Assembly: GCA_030765055.1 (NCBI GenBank)
Contig: CM060950.1
Coordinates: 17,280,966-17,344,965, forward strand
From: Mantis religiosa
Taxonomy: Eukaryota; Arthropoda; Insecta; Mantodea; Mantidae
Reading direction: 5' to 3'
Length of the DNA stretch: 64,000 nucleotides
In this document: positions 22,656 through 33,797 of the stretch, one piece after another
Layout of the letters: every line of letters begins with the position of its first letter
Numbering within the stretch: position 1 is the first letter of the stretch
The notes under the pieces: model-generated
Databases searched by the model: none
Told to the model about the DNA's origin: nothing
What the model saw: the letters and a program-made list of their open reading frames with translations, nothing else
Position numbers and translations under genes: made by a program

Positions 22656-22872
22656 AGAGGAGTTCGCTTTAGAACGAGACAGGCCATTATAGCAGTATTA
22701 GAGCAGTCTGTTCGAATATTAGGACATGGATGCCATCCCGTCGACCCCTGATTTGTGGCGGCGAGTACTTCATGTTCGAGGAGATTACTTCTAAGCGATG
22801 CAATAATGTGACTGTTCCAAAAATGCTTAATTTGTTGTTGATTCAAATGTTGCCACTAATTATTGAATGACC

Positions 22873-23503
22873 TAAGTATAACAAGTATCAAGAAGTCCAA
22901 TTAATAAGTCTGACACGATAGAAAAAAAAAAGAGGTTATCATTTTTCTTGCTGATGTATTTGAGTAAAGAAACATCACGAAAGATGATTTAGCAAACAAT
23001 GCAATATGCAATCCAATGAAGGAAATTGAAGCTTGGTCTTGTTTGATGAACTCGTGATTCAGACGTACCTGCTCTTGGAACCTCTCGGCGTTCTTGGAGA
23101 TACTTCGTGGTCTTCTGGAGATGATCTCATCACTGATGCACATATGTTGCGTAATTATGTAGTGGAGAATAAAGAAATTGAAAACTGGGATTAAGAACGG
23201 GGATAATAAAGGGGCTTACGTAGTAACAATAAAAATGCTTACGTTGAAAAGAGAGAAAAGGGAGGTGGGGAAATTTGCTGACAAAGTCAAACAGGAATGG
23301 TTGAGAAGGGCAAGGAAATCAGAGGTAGAGAAATGGAAGACACTATCAGAACATTAGGTCAAGGTCGTATAAGGGCTAGGATAGAGGTTAACGGCCAGGG
23401 AGCCAACACCACTATCAGCCCGTAATATAAGAAGCTGACAAATTTGTACCTAGATTAGAGCTGTAAATTGAGATTGTAAGATATGGAAGTACAAACAAAT
23501 ATA
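22873..23503. other. Unassigned, possible retroelement tail before microsatellite
   Basis: The stretch 23220-23500 is purine-rich and runs directly into a long trinucleotide array, as non-LTR retrotransposon 3' ends often do, but no coding motif was recognised. Confidence 0.35.
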
Positions 23504-24046
<543 letters not shown>

Positions 24047-24798
24047 TGTTGCGTATGCCAGGTGGACCTGATGTGTGTTGGTATTATAATGTCATCTTGT
24101 CTCAGTTAGCTCTGTGGGTGAGCACTACGTCATAAGGATCGTAGTTAGAGCAGGAAAACATGGACATTAACACGCAGGTAGTAAGTATTTATAACATACG
24201 TGTATATTGATTAAAACTAGTCTAGATACCACCTAACGTCATCAAATTACAATATGTTTGTTAAAGGGGCGGTCCTTCTTTGATGCGTTTGAATTTTCGA
24301 GTCACCTACTTGTTTTTGAATAACTTACATGGTTATGTTTTAAGTTCTAACATTTAATTTTCAAATATAAAGGTTCTCCAAATTATATTTTGTAATGGAG
24401 CCGCTCTTTCGGCGCCCGCGCGTCAATAATGCAGCTAACTTCCTTCCCGACTAGTGATTCGTTATTAAGGACATCCATCTGTGAAAATTGGTCAAAAAGT
24501 GCAAAAAATGACAATTTTTTGTCTAATTAAATAGCATAATACGTGTACTTCAATATCCTTTTATTTTTGTGCCATGCAACCCTTTAAACTTGTGGCATAT
24601 GACTGTATAAGTGAGTCACCGTAAATGCACACAGTGATTTATATCACTAATCAAGGTGATTTTTCTCCTGTTTTTAACTTTCAGCTGTTTTCAAAATATA
24701 TGTTACTCTACACGATGCAGCTTTCAAAATAGAAGCTTGAAAATTTTTGTGCTTCAATAAAAACAGTACCAAAGGAAATTGATGAGAAGATTATTTTA
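24047..24798. other. No recognised feature
   Basis: AT-rich DNA between the microsatellite and mariner copy C. Nothing recognisable. Confidence 0.4.
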
Positions 24799-25921
24799 CG
24801 AGGGGTGTCCAATAAAGAATGATCACATTTTTTTTTTTTGACAACGTACCCTTACTCATCCTCATAATTTTGATGGTTCCTCTCAAAATAGTCTCTCCTG
24901 AATGTGATGCACTTGTCCCAGTATTTCTGCCAGTCTTCAAAGACATGCTGGAAACCATTTTGTGAGAGATCCTTCAAAATCGCCTCCGCAGCCTTTACCA
25001 CTGCTTCTGATGATGGGTAATGCCTCCCACGAAGGCGTTTCTTCAAGTTAGGGAAAAGAAAAATGTCACAGGAGGCTAAATCCGGACTATAGGGAGGGTG
25101 AGGGATGCACTTCACGATGATTTTTGCAAGATATTCAGCAACAACATTGGCAATATGCGGCCGCGCATTATTGTGGTGCAGCATCCAGCCTGCTTCACGG
25201 AAATGTGGTCTTTTGCACCTGATATGGATTTACAATGTTTTCAGGACATCCCTGTAGTATTGTCCAGTTACTAATGTGCGTTCAGGTACAACATGCTGAT
25301 AAACCATTCCATGAATATCAAAGAATGAGATGAAAATAACTTTCCCAGCAGAAGCAACCACATTTGCTTTTTGGGGGGTTGGTGATGAAGGAGATTTCCA
25401 CACTGAGTTTTGCCGTTTGCCCTCAGGATCAAAATGATGTAGCCAAGTTTCATCAGCAGTGATTACGTTTGAAAGAAGCTCCGGATCTTCCTCTAACATC
25501 AACTTTAACTGCATGCGGATGTCCTTTTGTTCCGGAATCAACAGTTTTGGAACACATCGTACACAAACTCGTCTCAAGTGTTATGTTTCTGTCACCAACG
25601 TGTGGGTGGCACCCAGTGAAATGTTGAGTATTTCAGGAAGTGATCTTAAGGTAATTCGTCGATCCTCTCTCACAATGGCAGCAGCAGTGTTGATGTAACA
25701 TTGTATAGGCCTCAACTGAAGATTTGTTAAGACGAATGCAGAATTTCAAAGTCGCAAATAATTCCTCGCGTGTTACCTCCAATGCAGTCGTAGGCAATAC
25801 TGAACATGTCTGAACTTGCCTGGTTCTCACATTAAGCTAACAGAATATAATAAGATTGTATTTTAGTGTGGAAAATTATGGCCGTAAAAAATTATGATCA
25901 TTCTTTATTGAACAGCCCTCG
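24799..25921 (-). mobile_element. mariner-like element copy C, partly deleted
   Basis: Ends CGAGGGGTGTCCAATAAAGA and TCTTTATTGAACAGCCCTCG with TA on both sides (24797-24798; 25922-25923). Two long minus frames cover most of the transposase: 25230-25577 (RRVCVRCVPKLLIPEQ, ITADETWLHHFDPEGK with the first Asp) and 24852-25184 (MLHHNNARPHIANVV with the second Asp changed to Asn, YSPDLASCDIFLF with the third Asp). A deletion of about 160 bp removes the region after the N-terminal helix. Dead by mutation of the catalytic Asp as well as by frameshifts. Confidence 0.92.
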
Positions 25922-25923
25922 TA

Positions 25924-26437
25924 TGTCACCAATGTTTGTGCAATTAAATAACAAAGCACATATTTCACAAGCAAATATTAAAACTTAATAAAATGAGAAT
26001 TCAATAATTTTTTTCTCCTAAACCAAGGGTCAGGTTAAAAGTTCATCTCATAAATGTACTAACATATTAATGAGTATAACCGCGAAGTATTATTTTTCTG
26101 AAACTGAAATTGCATCATGTGGAACAGTTTAATCAAATGATAATAAAACACTATAAATATATTAATATCACAAGAACTATTTTGGTTAAAGTTCTGAAAA
26201 TTGGTCTGTGAACTATTGTTAATACTAAAATAATTGTATTCAAGTTTCAAGTCAATCCAAACAAAATTGTAGATTTTAGGACTTTCACAGTTGGGTATCC
26301 TTAGAAGGTCGAGGTGACCGTAAGACATACGGCGGGAGAGGAGTGGTTGGAGGGGCAGAATGCATTGCTGGCTACCATGGCTACTGATTCGATTCATAGA
26401 AGCCATTTATTCCGCACCAACTCGTGTTGCCAACGCT
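25924..26437. other. No recognised feature
   Basis: AT-rich. The minus frame 26059-26406 has no recognisable motif and unremarkable composition. Confidence 0.4.
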
Positions 26438-27018
26438 GGGCCCATTGTTCCTATGCCCCCAAGTGGAGGCACCCCGGGAAGGAAGGATGAGGCGAAGGAA
26501 ACAGAGGGCGGGCGACCCAATGAGCCACGACAGTACAGAGGACAGGGTCCCTACAGTTTACTTGGATAGAGACTTCTCCCCGACACGCCAGGACAACGAA
26601 CACGCTCCCTTACAGTGGGACGGCAACGAGCCCAGCAGCTGAGCCGTAATGGTCCCAGGCATGCGATCCGAGCCCCAAAAGTCCCTGGCTGGTGGTCCCG
26701 AAATGGTCCCAGCAAAGGAGCTGAGGCCGCCAACCGACCTGCTTGAGGGGGAAGTAGTTTTCCTCAGAGCATATCATCCTGCCATGCAGCACCGAGACAC
26801 CCGCCGACACTTCTACCCTGAAAGAGACCACCAGATGAGAGATGATATGAAATGATAATGGAGATGAAATGGAGGGACAGGAAATTAACCTACCCAGCAT
26901 TCGCATAGCAACCCGGGAAAAGCCCCGAAATAGCCCATGGGCCAGGTAGGTCGGTCACGGGAATCGAACCCGGGCCTCCTGGTAACTCGCTTGAAGCGAG
27001 CCCCGCGTGTCACGTACT
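26438..27018 (-). repeat. GC-rich repeat I, copy 1, with tRNA-like start
   Basis: Shares with 58083-58533 the stretches GAGCATATCATCCTGC, GACACCC.CCGACACTTCTACCCTGAAAGAG and GATGATATGAAATGATAA, GAGATGAAATGGAGGGACAGGAAATT, then a gap, then CCCGGGAAAAGCCCCGAAA-like sequence. On the minus strand its start carries GGTTCGATTCCCGTGACC, a perfect T-arm/box B type sequence. This suggests a long tRNA-headed retroposon; the 500-bp body is unassigned. Confidence 0.65.
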
Positions 27019-27043
27019 ACTGATTATCAGGTTTTTTTTAATT

Positions 27044-27243
27044 AACGTCCTCCAACATTTAGTCATATAGGACGATGAATGAAATGGGTGAAATGATGCT
27101 CAATGCGTCCGGGGTACATGGAGCTTACAGTTACCCGACATTCGTCTTTCAGGATAAGGGAAAACCCCGAAAAAAAACCTTATCCAGGTAACTCACCCTG
27201 ACCGAGATTCGAACTCGGTATCACTTAACGTTGGAGGACGTCA
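27044..27243 (-). mobile_element. SINE S1 copy b with an inverted tail fragment
   Basis: Minus-strand S1 from its tail (ACGTCCTCCAAC at 27045) to the box B region (GAGATTCGAA), where the expected tRNA-like head is replaced by a plus-strand S1 tail (CACTTAACGTTGGAGGACGT, 27222-27241). The element therefore begins and ends with complementary tails. Confidence 0.75.
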
Positions 27244-28516
27244 ATTACAAAAACACACACAGTGATAGTGTTTCGGAAGTAGCGTGATAGCTTAGCTGAA
27301 ATACTAAAAGTTTAAAAAATGTATAATAAAAAAGTAAGGATCTGGAGAAGGTTTGCCTTGTTTTTCTGTGAGGTATTTCCTGCTTTTCATATCTTCTATT
27401 GCCATACAGTAGCTACTTGCTACAAAGCATAATGTCGAAGGTATAAATAATTGTGGGTGAGAATGTAAGAACCCAGGATCGAATGTGGATCAGCGTGTTT
27501 TTGCTTACGTAAGTTATCTTTACTGGTTCAACAATCAGACTATGTACAAATTATATCTACAACGGTTTGGGCTGCGAAATTACCTCTGTAAATGTACATG
27601 TTATAATTGGAATACGAGAGACAAACGGCTTTGAAAGAATGAATTGAGATTGTAATGTGACTGTTACACCTTAAGTTACTATTATCAACATATATTGCAC
27701 ACGACCCAATTTTAGCTATACCGATCTTCCGCAAGGAAGCGCTATTTGTCTCGTGAGATTTGAAAGCTGGCAATAACTGCTTTTTACTCTACAGAGATGG
27801 CGCTACCTGTCTTATCTTATAGTGGCCAAGTAGAATGTCAATGATATACAAAATGTTTAAGATATGTTGTTATGTTCTATAGATTTGGTGTAGAATTTCA
27901 TCATGTCTTATTATGTACATACTATGAGAACCTAGATTGCATACAAACGCAATATTGAATGCACATGCATTTGTGTTTCAGAATGGAAGAACGCTGAAGT
28001 GAATATAAAACAATGGCGTTCGCTTAAGTTCAGTATGGTACATCTGAAAAATTTAAACACTTTATCTTTGTATATTATTTTGTTGGTCCTTGTGTCCGAA
28101 ATAATTATTACAAATTCTCTCACTTACCTGGCTATCTACATTTACAGATTAATTACAGCTTAATTTCACTTGGTGGAAATTCAAATCTATATCAGTTACA
28201 CATAGTGAAAATGTTCCGCAACAGCGTGATAACATACCTCAAATACTAAACGTCTATAAGTTGATAAAAAGTAAACATACGTGTGTAGTTAACCTTCGCC
28301 ATATTCTTTTATATTGATGTATCCTTGTTCTTTCATTTCTTATGGTGCCACTTAGTACTAAGCTAGACGTAAGATTACAGTTCTAAATAGGTTGCCACTT
28401 ACCGTTTGCATCCTGTGTAAAAACGTAATTTTTATGTGTTCAGTAATTATTGTGTGCTATGTGAAGTGTTTAATTTTTCATATTTAAGGGAATTACAATG
28501 AATCTAACACATGATT
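27244..28516. other. No recognised feature
   Basis: AT-rich DNA. Short reading frames show no motif. Confidence 0.4.
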
Positions 28517-28535
28517 TGTGTGTGTGTGTGTGTAC

Positions 28536-28615
<80 letters not shown>
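28517..28615. repeat. (TG)n microsatellite
   Basis: TG repeat with one TGTACGTGCG interruption near 28532. It abuts the tail of the S1 copy that follows. Confidence 0.95.
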
Positions 28616-28616
<1 letters not shown>

Positions 28617-28623
28617 CTGTAAT

Positions 28624-28848
28624 TTACGTCCTCCAACGTTGTCATATAGGACAGTGAATGAAATGGGTGAAATGGTGCTCAAATGAGTCCGGGGTCCATA
28701 GAGCTTAGAGCTACCCGACATTCGTCTTTCATGATAAGGGAAAACAGCGGAAAAAACCTTATCCAGGTAACCCACCCTGACCGAGATTCGAACTTGTGAC
28801 CTCTTGAACGTGAGGCAGACATGCTACCACCACGCTACCGAGGTGGGC
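28624..28848 (-). mobile_element. SINE S1 copy c, full length
   Basis: Read on the minus strand: tRNA-like head GCCCACCTCGGTAGCGTGG with box A (TAGCGTGGTGG), a CTCAC anticodon-region similar to tRNA-Val(CAC), box B AGTTCGAATCTCGG, then a body ending GTTGGAGGACGT. The tail adjoins a TG microsatellite. Confidence 0.88.
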
Positions 28849-29844
28849 TATGACTTAGTGTGTTCCAATCTCCAAACACCCTTACTTGATGGGGAAATGA
28901 TGACAAACGTGTCGTGGTAAATGTCGATAGGTCAATACCAGTGCTATGTTTAGAAAAATTTTGCAGCTGAGCACCTTCAAAACACACCAGGATATTTAAG
29001 ACTCGTTGGTATGAGGAACATAATTGTGTTGAATTGAAGGAGCTGGAAAAAAAAAAAAAAAACCACTAACAAAATTGCGGACGCACTTCCGAACAGCTCA
29101 CGTCTATATATTGTAAAATACAATGAAAACGTTAAGTTTAACTGGCTTTTCATGCAATATCCCATTAGGGAAGAAGACAAGAAATGACGTTCCGTGGGCA
29201 TAATGAAAGCAAGGACTCCTTAAATAAAGGTAATTTTAAGGAACTTTTGGATTCATATACAGAGGGAAGCCCAATCGAAATTCAAAACCACTATTCCAGA
29301 TAATATCCGTATTTTGCGATAGTGATTTTGCAAATTTAGGTTAGCCAGTTTTCCGAGTCAGCTATTCAATTCGCCCAGAGCCCCGCCTGGTTTCTTACAA
29401 ATAGCGCTAGTAGGACATCCAGACTACGTCACAATTCAGCTTGCTGTGGAACTTTCCAAAGCTGACCGTTGACTTTTGAAACTGTTTATAGAAGGTTCTG
29501 GAATGTTCACCATTGTTATCACTTCCTGTTTCTATTCTGGTAATTTATGGCATACAGTCTTTTCCTTTAGCCAGGTGTATGCTTCCAAGCTTAGCAAGAC
29601 GTTGCATTAAAACTTACAGTATATACCCTCGTATTACCTGATAATCAGAGGCAAGATTTTATGGGGACAGTTATGTATAAATTTCGCATTAATAATTTTT
29701 ATTGGTGGTCTTTTGTGGTGAATATTTTACCATAAGTTCGCATTAATTCCCCCGCAAATCTTCGGAGAGAATTAATGGGTAATGACATGGCTGAAATGAA
29801 AAGTAACAGGTAACTAAAGTAACACAACTGTTAAAAGCCCTTTT
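28849..29844. other. No gene; contains a heat-shock-element-like site
   Basis: No recognisable protein or repeat. The site at 29491-29508 is listed separately. Confidence 0.4.
29491..29508. promoter_or_regulatory. Four-unit heat-shock-element match
   Basis: GAAGGTTCTGGAATGTTC is GAA-nn-TTC-nn-GAA-nn-TTC, an exact four-pentamer match to the HSF binding consensus. No heat-shock gene is visible within 1 kb on either side. It may be fortuitous. Confidence 0.4.
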
Positions 29845-30355
29845 TCACTTTCTTCTCGGGCAGCCATCCAGGTGAAAAGATGACCAGATATCAACGTTTC
29901 CGGAGTGTACATCTCTCCGATCATCAGGATATTTATAAAATGTTATAACCACAAAATGAAATACTGGATATAACATAACTATAAACAAAGACAAAACACT
30001 ATCAAAATTCGCATTACTGAACAAGACTGTTTTCAGTAAATTAAATGCCACGTCAGGAGATGGCGTGAGTATAGAAAATTGTGTCAAAGAAACGTAACTA
30101 CATAACTTGATTATCAAGCTGTATTGATCTTTGCTTCTTAATTCGATGGATTTCCATTTTTAAGGTCGGTTTTCAAGAGGAGCTGAACTGAAATCCAGCA
30201 TCTCGATTAAGCGTGCTCCTTTCAGAGGAAATCGCCAAAGCTTCCTTGATTCTCCGCTCCCAGTAACTGCTGAATTTTGCCAAGATGGTCGTCTCCCGAA
30301 AATTGGCTCTATGGTCGTTATCAAAACAGTGCTCTGCCAGCCCAGACTTCTCAGG
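29845..30355 (-). pseudogene. Penelope-like element, GIY-YIG C-terminal fragment and 3' tail
   Basis: Minus frame over about 30165-30355 reads KSGLAEHCFDNDHRANF, then ETTILAKFSSYWERRIKEAL and LNRDAGFQFSSS, then a stop. The order AEH-...-H-...-ILA...YWERRIKEA-...-LNRD.G is the C-terminal part of the GIY-YIG endonuclease of Penelope-like retroelements, which nick target DNA for reverse transcription. The GIY-YIG motif itself and the reverse transcriptase are missing (5' truncated). The following 300 bp to 29845, including GGAAACGTTGATATCTGG and a CACCTGGATGGC motif, would be the 3' untranslated tail. Confidence 0.65.
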
Positions 30356-30605
30356 CTGTATTAAACGAATAACGATAACGAATTATTTTTTCTCTAGAAA
30401 AGGAAAAATTCGCGAAAATTCGCGAAAAAATTCGTTGAAAACAAAAACTCTTGGCTCTGTTGATACTCATAAATATGATACTCAGGTACAACAACATACA
30501 TGCCGTACTACTACATAGTTAAATACTCTTTAAGCTTGTAAGGTCTGTGCTTCCCTAACAACATTGCGATTTTAAGGGAACTCCCCGCGGCAAGAATATC
30601 TTGTA

Positions 30606-30838
30606 CATAAACAGTTTGGTCGAGTGGTTAGACCACTTGGCCCTTACTAAGGCGGCCCGGGTTCGATCCCAGGCAACCCAATGTTATATTTGTGGTGGAC
30701 AACACGGCGCTGGGGCGGATTTTATCCGGGATCTCCGGATTCATCCGCCACTTTATTCCACTGGTGCTCCATCTTCATTTCATATATCATCAGTGTGATG
30801 CCGCATGTGATAAACGCGGGCGTTAAACACTGCACTTT
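30606..30838 (+). mobile_element. SINE S3 copy b
   Basis: Same family as 19520-19763 but on the plus strand: TTGGTCGAGTGGTTAGACC (box A), GGTTCGATCCCAGGCAACC (box B), GGACAACACGGCGCTGGGG, ending GCGGGCGTTAAACACTGCAC. No clear target duplication. Confidence 0.85.
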
Positions 30839-31269
30839 CGTTCGTTAGTTCGTAAGTTCGTGTTCTCCTCTACCCAAATCCACAGTGCAGATGATTTGTC
30901 GAAGCCACAAGCTGCAGTAAATGTTTAGTGGATCCCAGTCAACAATTTCCATAGTGAAATGTTATTTTCGCTACTTATAGACCCATCTTTATTTAAACCT
31001 GATGCAGTCCCAAATCCTTGCAACTTGTACTTTCACTGAACAATGATGCTTTCATCGATTTTCTAAACTTCAAGTTTGATCTTCAGAAATTGGTAAAAGT
31101 TAAGTAGAATTTACATTGCAAATTCAACCTTAATGCTTAGCAATTATATTCATTGGTATACCACCGGCATTCATTTTACAGCTATGAAACATTGTATTAT
31201 GACTTTCGGTTAGATATGTTCATTTCTCTAATCTATTATTAGGATATGATCTTATTAATGGCAAAGGTG

Positions 31270-31510
31270 TACATAAGAGGGGCCCCCGAGGTAGAGCACC
31301 TCACGTGAGCAACCGTGAGGAAGAAATCAGAAGACTGACCAGTCCGGGAGAAAACGTGCAACAGCGCGGACGGGCTCCCTAACGTTTCCATACTGAGCGG
31401 ATCCGACGAGTCCCGATAAGCATCCATAGGGTCGGTCCCTGAGTAGTCCGGCCGATGCTAACCAACGCCCAGCCACAACAAACCGGATCTATCAATTTTG
31501 AAACGCATGA
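31270..31510. other. GC-rich unidentified segment
   Basis: A 240-bp GC-rich block with short self-complementary pieces (CACCTCACG / CCGTGAGG) in AT-rich DNA. It could be the 5' end of a retroelement, but nothing else supports that. The rest of 30839-31775 shows nothing. Confidence 0.35.
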
Positions 31511-31775
31511 TAGGCAGGCGAGTGGAGTAAAAGTAGAACCATTAGAGTGGGCGGTCACCGGGAATAAACATACGACCTCCCAAACATGGGACTCAGTGCG
31601 TTACTGCGGAGTCAGCTCAATGTTTATATTATGTTATTAATTTTTCCTTATATCGGCAATAAACAGTCTATAATTACTGTGGTGTGCTTCAGTTTTCTAG
31701 TCCAATTTGTTAGGGTTAGCCACTTGTGCCTCTAGAGGGGTAGTTAGTGACTCAGGCCCACGCCATAACCATATA

Positions 31776-33092
31776 CGAGGGCTGTTCAATAAATAAAGAT
31801 CATAATTTTTTACGGTCGTAATTTTTCGCACTAAAATTCAATCTTATTATATTCTGTAAGCTTAATGTGAAAACAAACACGCCGTAGTAGTTTCATTGTT
31901 GGTACTCCTGGCTCTGCCTCTGAGAACCAGGCAAGTCCAGATATGTTCAGTATCGCCTACCGCTGCAATGGAGGTAACACCCGAGGAACAATATGCGGCT
32001 TCGAAGTTCTGCTTTCATCTCAACAAATATTCAGTTTAGGCCTATAGAAGGTTACATGAGGCCTATGGAGAGTCTGTTCTTCCCTACAGCACAGCTCAAA
32101 AGTGGTTTAAAATGTTTAAAGAGGGGAGACAACCAATTTCAAAGGAAGGTAGACCTGGTGCTCCAGTTACTGCTCTTACGGAAGAAAACATCAACACTGT
32201 TGCTGCCATTGTGAGAGAGGATCGACGAATTACCTTAAGATCACTTTCTGAAATACTGAACATTTCATTGGGTGCCACCCACACGTTGGTGACAGAAACA
32301 TTACACATAAGACGTGTTTGTGCACGATGGGTTCCAAGACTGTTGATTCCCGAACAAAACGACATTCGAATTCAGGTCTGCATGCAGTTAAAGTTGATGT
32401 TAGAGGAAGATCCGGAATTTCTTTCAAACGTAATCACTGCTGATGAAACTTGGCTATATCAGTTTGATCCTGAGAGCAAACAGCAAAGCTCAGTGTGGAA
32501 ATCTCCATCACCAACCCCCCAAAAAGCAAAAGTGATTGCTTACGCTGGAAAAGTTATGGTCATCTCATTCTTTGATGTTCATGGAATGGTATATCAGCAT
32601 GTTGTACCTGAACACACATTACTAACTGGACATTACTACAGGGATGTTCTGAAAACATTGCAAGTCCATATCAGGCGCAAAAGACCACATTTCCATGAAG
32701 CAGGCTGGATGCTGCACCTCGATAATGCGCGGCCGCATATTGCCAATGTTGTTGCTGAATATCTTACAGAAATCAACGTGAAGTGCATCCCTAACCCTCC
32801 CTATAGTTCGGATTTAGTCCCACGTGAATTTTTTCTATTCCCTAACTTGAAGAAACGCCTTCGTTTTAGGCATCATCCATCATCAGAAGCAGTGGTGAGG
32901 GCTGCGGAGGCAATTTTGAAGGATCTCTCATAAAATGGTTTCCAGCTTGTCTTTGAAGAGTGGCAGAAACCCTGGGACAAGTGCACGGCATTCAGGGGAA
33001 ACTATTTTGAGAAGTACCATCAAAATTATGAGGATGAGTAAAGGTACGTTGTAAAAAAAGAACTGTGATTATTCTTTATTGAACAGCCCTTG
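31776..33092 (+). mobile_element. mariner-like element copy D, full length
   Basis: Ends CGAGGGCTGTTCAATAAATA and TCTTTATTGAACAGCCCTTG, with TA at 31774-31775 and 33093-33094. 1317 bp, no internal deletion. It is the best preserved of the four copies and serves as the reference for the others. Confidence 0.94.
31968..33041 (+). pseudogene. mariner DD34D transposase, full-length frame with two stops
   Basis: From ATG at 31968 to TAA at 33039 the frame spans 357 codons, a normal mariner length, with no frameshift. Only two in-frame stops break it: TAG at 32037-32039 (codon 24) and TAA at 32931-32933. Motifs in order: MEVTPEEQYAASKF N-terminus; helix-turn-helix region NISLGATHTLVTETLHIRR; ITADETWLYQFDPE (first Asp); MLHLDNARPHIANVV (second Asp); YSSDLVPREFFLFPNLKKR, where the third Asp (normally APCDFF) is Glu or displaced (VPREFF). 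So the catalytic triad is altered too. The longest stop-free part is 32112-32930. Confidence 0.93.
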
Positions 33093-33094
33093 TA

Positions 33095-33797
33095 TTGATC
33101 CTAAACTAAAGAGAATCAGGTTATAGGTTTAGAACAGGTAAACGTAACGTCGTTTTCCTCCAATGAATCAGTTACAACTACAAAAGTATAAAGCATGTAC
33201 AGCTGGTTTCTTCCCACCTACGTATACAGGATGTGACACAGAAGCTTGCCAATTACGCCTATGAGCACAAGCACAAGGCCCATAATGCCTTTCAATTGAT
33301 TGTTTACTATAACGCTATCACCATTTCATTTGCATTCCATTATTTTCCCATTCTGTCATACGCCAAGCTCGTGCACATTCAGCAGTCAGTTCACTAAATA
33401 TTACAATTTAACATAGGACCCGAAACTTCTTGGCTCAAAGATTATCATTCTCTTCTCAACCTAGATGATCACTGGTGTCGTTAATCTGCTTATGTCCGCT
33501 TAATCACATAGATCAACAAGTTGCAGAATTGACATATGCTTCACCTGAAGTTATAGTTTGATGTTTTATATGGTTGCATTCCTTCGAGGGCCCGTACCTC
33601 GTATCTTGTGAAGTGTAGAGAGTTGTAGACAACGTGTACCTAACAAATCATCTCCACCCATAAAAATTACAATGCTAACTCCAAGTGGGTAGCCAGGAAC
33701 GTACAAACTTTAAAAACTGTTCTAGCTATATCATAATGCTTGCCCAAATTTTACTAATTCAATTTTATGTAGAAGAAACTAACTATAGGAAAAATTA
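33095..33797. other. No recognised feature
   Basis: AT-rich DNA with no motif. Confidence 0.4.

Larger units (their letters stand above)
20745..22872. mobile_element. Possible mariner-type terminal repeat pair K enclosing other elements
   Basis: GGTCATTAAAAAATTAGTGGCAACA (20746-20770; first 20 bases GGTCATTAAAAAATTAGTGG) and the near complement ending CAATAATTAGTGGCAACA in reverse (22848-22872) face each other. Termini starting GGTCATTC are known in mariner-superfamily elements. No transposase of this family is inside; the interval holds F copy 3 and a Harbinger remnant. No TA duplication is visible. Confidence 0.45.

Noticed and set aside
20746..22872. A single autonomous transposon bounded by the K terminal repeats
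   Set aside because: After removing the F copy and the Harbinger remnant, too little sequence and no transposase of a matching family remain, and no TA duplication is seen.
28780..28848. tRNA-Val gene
   Set aside because: It is the head of SINE S1, followed by the S1 body, and the acceptor stem does not pair properly.
31310..31420. Hammerhead-like ribozyme core (CTGACCAGTCC...GAAAA)
   Set aside because: The conserved CTGATGA and GAAAC cores are not both present and the stems do not close.
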